Below, piece after piece: positions 5,893 through 11,162 of a stretch of DNA of 11,162 bases. Made by a program: the position numbers and the translations under genes. Where the stretch lies: the NCBI GenBank assembly GCA_946482585.1, contig CAMLSI010000140.1, positions 1 through 11,162 on the forward strand, written 5' to 3'. The notes under the pieces are model-generated. The model was not told the origin of the DNA. It did no database searches and saw only the letters and a program-made list of their open reading frames with translations. Source of the stretch: an uncultured Lysobacteraceae bacterium (GTDB taxonomy: Bacteria > Pseudomonadota > Gammaproteobacteria > Xanthomonadales > Rhodanobacteraceae). The first letter of the stretch is position 1. Each line of letters begins with the position of its first letter.

Positions 5893-7602
5893 ATGCAACC
5901 TACTTTGCAACGACACGGTGCCACGCGACGGCTCACGCCGTCCGCGGTGCTGTGGTCGGCCGCCGCCGTCGCGGCGATCGGCGTTCTCGCCGTGCTGTTC
6001 TTCAAAGTGCAGGCGGTGAACTGGCGCGAGCACTACGAGACGCGCGACGCGCTGCGCTCGCTGCAGCTCCTCGACGCCGAACTCGACACGCAGCTGCTGC
6101 TGAGACGCCGCCACCTGCCGCAGGATGCGCAGGCGATCGGCGATCTGCGCCGCCGGCTGCGCGAGATCGAAGACCGTCTGTTCGGCGACATCAAGACCAC
6201 CGGCCGCAGTCCCGCGGAGCCCGCGCGCCTGGGCTATGCCGGCGAAGCGGCCCTGGTGCAGGCCTACTACGCGCGCAAGAGCGCCAAGCACGAGCGCATC
6301 GATGCGTTTCTCGATCTGCATCGCGCGATCGACGGTGCGGTCGCGGCGATGCTGCACGATCTCGACCAGCTCGACACGCTGGCCGCCGCATCCGGCGTGC
6401 GGACGGCGCTGCTGCGCTATCTCTACGACGGCAGCGAAGACAGCGCCGCGGTGCTGCTGCAGCGCGCGACCGCGCTGGCCGCGGCCGTGCCGGGCGAATC
6501 CGGCACGCCGGCGGCCGCGATCGCGCGCAACGCGGCCTTCGTCGTGCCGCAGACGGCGCGCCTCGATGCCGAGCTGCTCGACATTGTGAACGCGCCCGAC
6601 TCGGGCCTCGATGCCCTGTCCAAGGCCTATACCGATCGCTACGCGGCGATCTTCAGGACCGCGGAAACCTATCGCGTGCTGCTGATCGTCTACGCGACGC
6701 TGCTGCTGATCGGCCTGGTCGGTGTCGCGCTGCGTCTGCGCCAGAGCTACGCCACGCTGGAATCGCGCGTCGACGAACGCACGCGGCAGCTGACCCAGGC
6801 CTACGACGAACTCAAGCAGTCGCAGCTGCAGATGATGCAGGCCGAGAAGATGGCATCGCTCGGCCAGATGGTTGCGGGTGTCGCGCACGAGATCAACACG
6901 CCGCTGGGTTATTCGCGCAGCAATCTCGGCATCGTGCGTGAGCGTCTGAGCCTCGTCGGCGACGTCTTCACCCGGCTCGCCGCGACCGAGTCGCGCGACG
7001 AGATCACGTTCCTGGTCGCGAGCGCGCGCCATCTGCGCGACGAGGGTTACTACGGCGAGATGGACGAGCTGCTGACCGCCGCCGGCGAAGGCCTGGATCA
7101 GATCGGCGAACTCGTGACGAGCCTGCGCGACTTCAACCGGCTCGATCGCAGCCGCGACGACAAGGTCGACCTCAACCGCGGCCTGGACGACGTGCTGCGC
7201 ATCGCCGGCCACGCGTTGAAAAAACACCGCGCCGCGGTGCATCGCCAGTACGGCCAGTTGCCGCTGGTGCGGTGCGCGCCGTCGCAGATCAACCAGGTGC
7301 TGCTGAACCTCGTCGTCAACGCGGCGCAGGCGCTGCCGGAACAGGGCGGCAACATCGGCGTGCAGACCCGCGTGAATGGCCGCTTCGTCGAGATCGTGGT
7401 CGAAGACGACGGCAAGGGCATTCCCGCGGACGTGCTGTCGCGCGTCTTCGACCCGTTCTTCACGACCAAGGAGATCGGCAAGGGAACCGGCCTCGGGCTC
7501 TCGATCGCGTATCAGATCGTGCGCGATCACGGCGGCGCGATCAGCGTCGAATCCCAGCCCGGCGCAGGCGCGCGCTTCGTCGTCACCTTGCCGGTTACCT
7601 GA
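5893..7602 (+). CDS. Membrane sensor histidine kinase with helical (DAHL-like) extracytoplasmic domain
   Basis: This is a 569-residue sensor kinase. A first membrane helix (about 18-40) and a second (about 260-281) enclose a roughly 220-residue all-helical periplasmic region. Its LDAELDTQLLLRRR segment resembles the double all-alpha ligand-binding (DAHL) sensor type; that assignment is tentative. After a short coiled coil (about 288-322) come the dimerisation domain with phospho-accepting His332 in AHEINTPLGY and the ATP-binding domain: N box NLVVN (472-476), G1 DDGKGIP (505-511), F box FDPFFTTK (519-526) and G2 GKGTGLGLS (529-537). All catalytic boxes look intact, so it should autophosphorylate and pass phosphate to the receiver protein encoded 1 nt downstream. 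I preferred ATG at 5893; an in-frame GTG at 5884 would add three residues. Neither has a strong ribosome site. The ligand is unknown. Confidence 0.93.
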   Translation: MQPTLQRHGATRRLTPSAVLWSAAAVAAIGVLAVLFFKVQAVNWREHYETRDALRSLQLLDAELDTQLLLRRRHLPQDAQAIGDLRRRLREIEDRLFGDIKTTGRSPAEPARLGYAGEAALVQAYYARKSAKHERIDAFLDLHRAIDGAVAAMLHDLDQLDTLAAASGVRTALLRYLYDGSEDSAAVLLQRATALAAAVPGESGTPAAAIARNAAFVVPQTARLDAELLDIVNAPDSGLDALSKAYTDRYAAIFRTAETYRVLLIVYATLLLIGLVGVALRLRQSYATLESRVDERTRQLTQAYDELKQSQLQMMQAEKMASLGQMVAGVAHEINTPLGYSRSNLGIVRERLSLVGDVFTRLAATESRDEITFLVASARHLRDEGYYGEMDELLTAAGEGLDQIGELVTSLRDFNRLDRSRDDKVDLNRGLDDVLRIAGHALKKHRAAVHRQYGQLPLVRCAPSQINQVLLNLVVNAAQALPEQGGNIGVQTRVNGRFVEIVVEDDGKGIPADVLSRVFDPFFTTKEIGKGTGLGLSIAYQIVRDHGGAISVESQPGAGARFVVTLPVT

Positions 7603-7603
7603 C

Positions 7604-8569
7604 ATGGCCGCCTTGCCCGAATCGATTCCGGCCGATCCCGCCGCGCGCGCCACGCTGCTGTTCGTCGACGACGAGCGCAACGTGCTGATGAGCCTGCGCG
7701 CGCTGTTTCGCGACAGCTACCGCGTGCTGTCGACGACAGACCCCGACGAGGCGCTGCAGATCGTCCGCCGCGAAACGGTCGACGTCATCGTCAGCGACCA
7801 GCGCATGCCGCAGATGCTCGGTGCGGAACTGCTGCGCCGCGTGCGCGAGGTGTCGCCGGGTACCATGCGCATCCTGCTGACCGGCTATTCGGATCTCGCA
7901 GCGGTGGTCAGTTCGATCAACGACGGCGAAGTGTTCCGCTTCATCAACAAGCCGTGGTCGAACGACGCGATCCGCGACGTGGTCGCGAGCGCGGTGAAGA
8001 TCGCGCGCGAGACGCTGACCCTCGTGCCCGCCGCGGCCGACGGCGACACGCCGGGTTCGAAGCCGACGATCGAAGGCATCGACGCGGGCGTGCTCGTCAT
8101 CGACGACGAAGGCGATCTGCTCGAAGTCTGCCGTGCGGCGACCGGCGAATCGCCGCGCTGTTTCGGCGCGACGGATCTCGCTCAGGTGTTTCCGCTGCTC
8201 GAGCGCGAACGCATCGACATCGTCGTGTCCGATCTCGAGGTCGCCGGGCAGGACATCAGCGATTTCGTCAAGCTGCTCAAGGCGCGCTATCCGGCGATAT
8301 CGACCATCGTCGCGTCGCGCAGCCTCGATTCCGACGTCGCGATCCGGCTCATCAACGAGGGCCAGGTGTATCGCTATCTCAAGCGTCCGGCGCAGCGCGG
8401 GCTCATGCGGCTGAGCCTGATTTCCGCGGCGCGCCATGCCGGCACGGTGCGCGCGCAGCCGGTGCTGCAGCAGCGTTTCGCGGTCGAGGAGATACAGGTC
8501 GTGCGTAACCAGAGTCTGCTGCAGGGCCTGCTCGCGCGCCTGTGGCCGTTCCGGCGCAGCGGGAAGTGA
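7604..8569 (+). CDS. Response regulator with two tandem receiver domains and no clear output domain
   Basis: This 321-residue protein starts ATG one nucleotide after the kinase stop (TGACATG), so translation is probably coupled. Receiver 1 spans about residues 16-135: acidic Asp22-Asp23, phospho-acceptor Asp65 (VIVSDQRMP), Thr93 and Lys116 (FINKPW), a complete active site. Its TGYSDL...INDGEVFRFINKPW stretch resembles receivers usually joined to HD-GYP or similar enzymes, but no such domain follows. Receiver 2 spans about 161-280: Asp167-Asp168, Asp210 (VVSDLE), a changed switch region (VASRS) and Lys260 (YLKRP), so it is divergent but may still be active. The tail (about 281-321) is basic and helical without a DNA-binding motif. 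It probably relays phosphate or binds a partner, perhaps the pseudokinase encoded next. The frame stays open upstream inside the kinase gene, but that part is a shadow. Confidence 0.9.
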   Translation: MAALPESIPADPAARATLLFVDDERNVLMSLRALFRDSYRVLSTTDPDEALQIVRRETVDVIVSDQRMPQMLGAELLRRVREVSPGTMRILLTGYSDLAAVVSSINDGEVFRFINKPWSNDAIRDVVASAVKIARETLTLVPAAADGDTPGSKPTIEGIDAGVLVIDDEGDLLEVCRAATGESPRCFGATDLAQVFPLLERERIDIVVSDLEVAGQDISDFVKLLKARYPAISTIVASRSLDSDVAIRLINEGQVYRYLKRPAQRGLMRLSLISAARHAGTVRAQPVLQQRFAVEEIQVVRNQSLLQGLLARLWPFRRSGK

Positions 8570-8574
8570 CGCGC

Positions 8575-11088
8575 ATGAGTCCATCGAACGACGCCTCCCG
8601 CACGGATGCCTCGGCACGGCAGATCAGCCGCTACGTCCGCTTGCGGCGCGACGGTGCCGGTGCCGAACGTGTGTCGCTGTTCACGCTCGATGCGGGCAGG
8701 AGCGGCGACGAGCGACTGATCGCGCGATTCGCGCGCGAAACCGCGCTGCTCGCCGAGGCGCGGCACCCGCATCTGCTGCGCGGCGCCGTCGGTTCCGGCG
8801 ACACCGTCCGCGTCGGCGAGGCGCTGATGGTGTTCGCGCCGTCGGACACCGACTGGCTGTCGACCCTGCCGCCGCACCGGCGCGTACTGATGTTCGCGCA
8901 GCTCGCGTCGGCGGTCGGCGCCCTGCACCGCAGCGGCATCGTGCACGGCGTGCTGCAACCCGATCGTTGCGGCGTGCGCGCGAACGGCGATCTCGTGCTG
9001 CTGGATCTCGGCCTGGTCTGGCGCGACGAAGCCGGTCTCGGCGGCGGCGACGATCTCGGCTACTGCGCGCCCGAATGCCGCGCGGGCCACGGCGTGGACG
9101 CGCGCGCGGACCTCTACAGCCTCGGCCTGCTGCTGTACTGTTTTCTGTCGGCAAAAGCGCCGCCGCGGCGCGGGCCGAGCGTGCTCGCGCACGAATTCGC
9201 CGCGCTGCAGCCCTTGCTCGATGCGCTGCTGTCGACGGCACCGACGCAGCGGCCGGGCAGCGTGACCATGCTGCTCGACCGGCTCAACGCGACGATCATG
9301 CGCACGCCCGCGCTGGCGGATCTGCTCGAGCGCGCGCGCCAGCCCGGCGAAACGCCGATCGAACGCGCGATCGCCGTACTGTCGATGCAGGCGCAGAACG
9401 CCGCGTTCGCGACGCCGGCCGCGGGCGAGCCGCATGCGGACGCGACGCGCTGGCAATTGCGGCGCCCTGCGCCGGGCCGCGTCGCGCTGCGCGCCGGGCT
9501 CGCGCTGCTGGCGATCGCCGCTGCCGTCGCCTACGGCGTGCACACGCGCGCGCCGGCGGAGCGCGGTCTCGTCGAATCGCTCGCGCACACGGCGCAGATC
9601 CAGCTCGACGCCGGCCGGCTGCTGCTGCCGGCCGAGGACAATGCACTCGATACATTGCGCACATTGCGCAGTGTGGATCCGGACGGCGCGGCGACGCGCG
9701 CGCTCGCCGCAACCCTGCAGGCCGGGGCGCCGGCCGCGGTGGAGCGCGCCATCGCCGCGCAGGCGTTCGACGACGCCGACGCCGCGTTGAGCCGGTCGCT
9801 GCGTGCATTTCCGGACGATGCGGCACTCGCGGCGCTGTCCAATCGCATGGCGACGGTGCGGCGGGAGTCGGAAGAACGCGAACAGCGGCGTGAACGCCTG
9901 CTGCGCCTCGACGAACAGCTCGCGAGCGGCACCCTCGACGATGCGCGGCTGGCCGCGCTGGTCGAACACGTACGGAAAGCGCAGGCGCTCGCGCCCGGCG
10001 ATGCCGACGTCGCCGCACGCCGCCAGCGCGTCGAAGCGCTGCTCGCGGAACGCGCGCGCGCGGCGCTGGCCGCAGACGATCTCGCGGCCGCGAAGAACGC
10101 CGTCGAACGATTGCGCGACGGGTTTCCGGATTCTGCGATGCTCGCATCGCTGGACGCGGACTACCGGCAGCGCGCCGGCGTTTCGCGCCAGCAGCAAAGC
10201 GACGAACTGCTGCGCGACGCCGCTGCGACCGAGCGCGGCGACCTGTCCCGCGCCGACGCCGTCGAGCCGGTGCTGGACCGCTATCTCGCCGCGGCGCGGC
10301 TCGTGCCGGGCGATGCCGCCGCGAACGACGGCGCCGTGCGCGTCGGCCGCCTCGCGCGTATGCGCGCCGAGGAAGCCGTCGCCGCGGCGGACTGGGACGC
10401 CGCGCGACACTGGCTCGCGCTTGCACGGCGCGCGCTGCCCGCGGCGGAAACCGTCGCGCTCGAGCAGCGCATCGAACGACATCGCCGCGACGAAGCGGCC
10501 GAGCGCGAGGATCTCGTGGCGCGCGCCGAACTCGCGCTGCGGCGCGGCCAGTATTTCGGCGCAGGCGAGGACGGCGCGGTCGCGCTGTACCGGAAGAGCG
10601 GCGACGCGGCCTCGCGCCAAGGTATCGATCGTGTGCGCCGCGCCGCGCTGAAGGACGTCGACACGCTGATCGCGCAGCGCCGCTACGACGACGCGGCCGC
10701 GCTCGTCGACGCGGCGCTCGCGGACCTGGGCAAGGATGCCGACTTCGGCCGGCGCAAGCTCACGCTCGCCTCGCTGCAGGAATCCCGGGCGACGGACCTC
10801 GCATCGGCGGCGCAGGGCACGCTGTCGATCAATGCGATTCCATGGGCGACCGTGCAGTCGGTGACGGCGGCGAGCGACGGCCGAGCCGTCGCACTCGACA
10901 GCGACGCGACCACACCGCTGCGGCTGTCATTGCCGGCCGGCGACTACGCGATCGTGCTGCGCGATCCGGCCGGAGGCGGCATGCGGCAGGCGAGCGTCAC
11001 GGTCAAGGCCGGCGGCAGCGCGAGCGTCAACGTCAATTTGCGCGAGGCGCCGCCGGCGGTGCCCGCCGCGACCGGGAGCGAGCCATGA
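8575..11088 (+). CDS. Membrane-anchored Ser/Thr pseudokinase with helical repeats and C-terminal PEGA domain
   Basis: This is an 837-residue protein. Residues about 17-240 keep the outline of a bacterial Hanks-type kinase: a helix-C-like Glu55 in RFARETALL, HRSGIVHGVLQPD (118-130), LLDLGL (DLG at 144-146), APE at 165-167 and DLYSLGLLLY (179-188). Key catalytic residues are missing. There is no Gly-rich loop and no Lys anywhere in the N-lobe, HRD is HGV (124-126) and the catalytic-loop Lys is Gln128. This points to a pseudokinase. One membrane helix (about 304-322) follows. Then come some 420 residues of Ala/Arg-rich helices with TPR-like spacing, probably periplasmic, and a beta-rich PEGA-like domain at about 747-822 (GTLSINAIPWATV ... 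PLRLSLPAGDYAIVL), a type linked to cell-envelope contacts. ATG at 8575 has GGGAAG 8 nt upstream and follows the regulator stop by 5 nt; an ATG at 8542 would overlap that gene. Confidence 0.88.
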   Translation: MSPSNDASRTDASARQISRYVRLRRDGAGAERVSLFTLDAGRSGDERLIARFARETALLAEARHPHLLRGAVGSGDTVRVGEALMVFAPSDTDWLSTLPPHRRVLMFAQLASAVGALHRSGIVHGVLQPDRCGVRANGDLVLLDLGLVWRDEAGLGGGDDLGYCAPECRAGHGVDARADLYSLGLLLYCFLSAKAPPRRGPSVLAHEFAALQPLLDALLSTAPTQRPGSVTMLLDRLNATIMRTPALADLLERARQPGETPIERAIAVLSMQAQNAAFATPAAGEPHADATRWQLRRPAPGRVALRAGLALLAIAAAVAYGVHTRAPAERGLVESLAHTAQIQLDAGRLLLPAEDNALDTLRTLRSVDPDGAATRALAATLQAGAPAAVERAIAAQAFDDADAALSRSLRAFPDDAALAALSNRMATVRRESEEREQRRERLLRLDEQLASGTLDDARLAALVEHVRKAQALAPGDADVAARRQRVEALLAERARAALAADDLAAAKNAVERLRDGFPDSAMLASLDADYRQRAGVSRQQQSDELLRDAAATERGDLSRADAVEPVLDRYLAAARLVPGDAAANDGAVRVGRLARMRAEEAVAAADWDAARHWLALARRALPAAETVALEQRIERHRRDEAAEREDLVARAELALRRGQYFGAGEDGAVALYRKSGDAASRQGIDRVRRAALKDVDTLIAQRRYDDAAALVDAALADLGKDADFGRRKLTLASLQESRATDLASAAQGTLSINAIPWATVQSVTAASDGRAVALDSDATTPLRLSLPAGDYAIVLRDPAGGGMRQASVTVKAGGSASVNVNLREAPPAVPAATGSEP

Positions 11089-11162
11089 AACCACGTCTGC
11101 TGAAGCACGCGATCCGTATCCCGTTCGCAGCGGCCTGCGCGCTGAGCTTCTCGCACGCGACG
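11085..11162 (+). CDS. Start of a probable exported protein, cut by the window edge
   Basis: ATG at 11085 overlaps the pseudokinase stop (ATGA) and has GGGAG 6 nt upstream. Only 26 codons are visible. They read as a signal peptide: a basic start (MKPRLLKHAIR), a hydrophobic stretch (IPFAAACALSF) and a possible cleavage site after SHA. The AAAC could be a weak lipobox, but it lacks the usual Leu at -3. The overlap suggests co-expression with the signalling genes and a periplasmic role. The function is unknown. Confidence 0.7.
   Translation, partial: MKPRLLKHAIRIPFAAACALSFSHAT

Noticed and set aside
5698..7680. Long - strand open frame (660 codons) opposite the histidine kinase gene
   Set aside because: It is antisense to a gene with all kinase boxes intact and its product shows no recognisable domain; long shadow frames are usual in DNA this GC-rich.
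8374..10620. Long - strand open frame (748 codons) opposite the pseudokinase gene
   Set aside because: The product is Arg/Ala-rich with no domain, and the + strand gene has clear kinase-fold and PEGA features and proper spacing to its neighbours.

Overview
The window is GC-rich DNA with dense, mostly well-packed genes. High GC, the gene families and the signalling genes suggest a proteobacterium, most likely a gammaproteobacterium of the Xanthomonadales type. This taxonomic guess is an inference; no rRNA or marker gene is present to fix it. I saw no tRNA, rRNA, CRISPR array, insertion sequence or transposase.

Left part (1-4850). The 3' part of a membrane sterol desaturase / fatty acid hydroxylase gene runs in from the left edge on the + strand. 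It converges on a five-gene arsenic resistance operon on the - strand, read in the order arsR, arsC, aqpS-like channel, ArsJ-associated GAPDH, arsJ. The cluster appears to hold two arsenate detoxification routes. In one, ArsC reduces arsenate to arsenite, which could leave through the aquaglyceroporin-like channel; no ArsB or Acr3 pump is in the window. In the other, the dedicated GAPDH makes 1-arseno-3-phosphoglycerate from arsenate and ArsJ exports it. ArsR would control the set. Gene spacing is very tight (8-bp overlap, 3-nt gap, GTGA overlap) except for a 237-bp gap between the channel and GAPDH genes. Base composition also changes there: the desaturase/arsJ/GAPDH side is visibly less GC-rich than the aqpS/arsC/arsR side.

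Middle (4851-5892). A 305-bp divergent spacer separates arsR from a single + strand gene for a small exported NTF2-like (CaMKII-association-domain / SgcJ-EcaC type) protein. The following 266-bp spacer is packed with five stem-loops, including a REP-like hairpin.

Right part (5893-11162). A tightly coupled + strand signalling operon: a membrane histidine kinase with a large all-helical extracytoplasmic sensor, a response regulator made of two receiver domains and no recognisable output domain, a membrane-anchored degenerate Ser/Thr kinase (pseudokinase) with a helical-repeat region and a C-terminal PEGA domain, and the first 26 codons of a probable exported protein overlapping by ATGA. The arrangement suggests a phosphorelay that ends in protein-protein signalling across the membrane rather than direct DNA binding. 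It is the least conventional system in the window.
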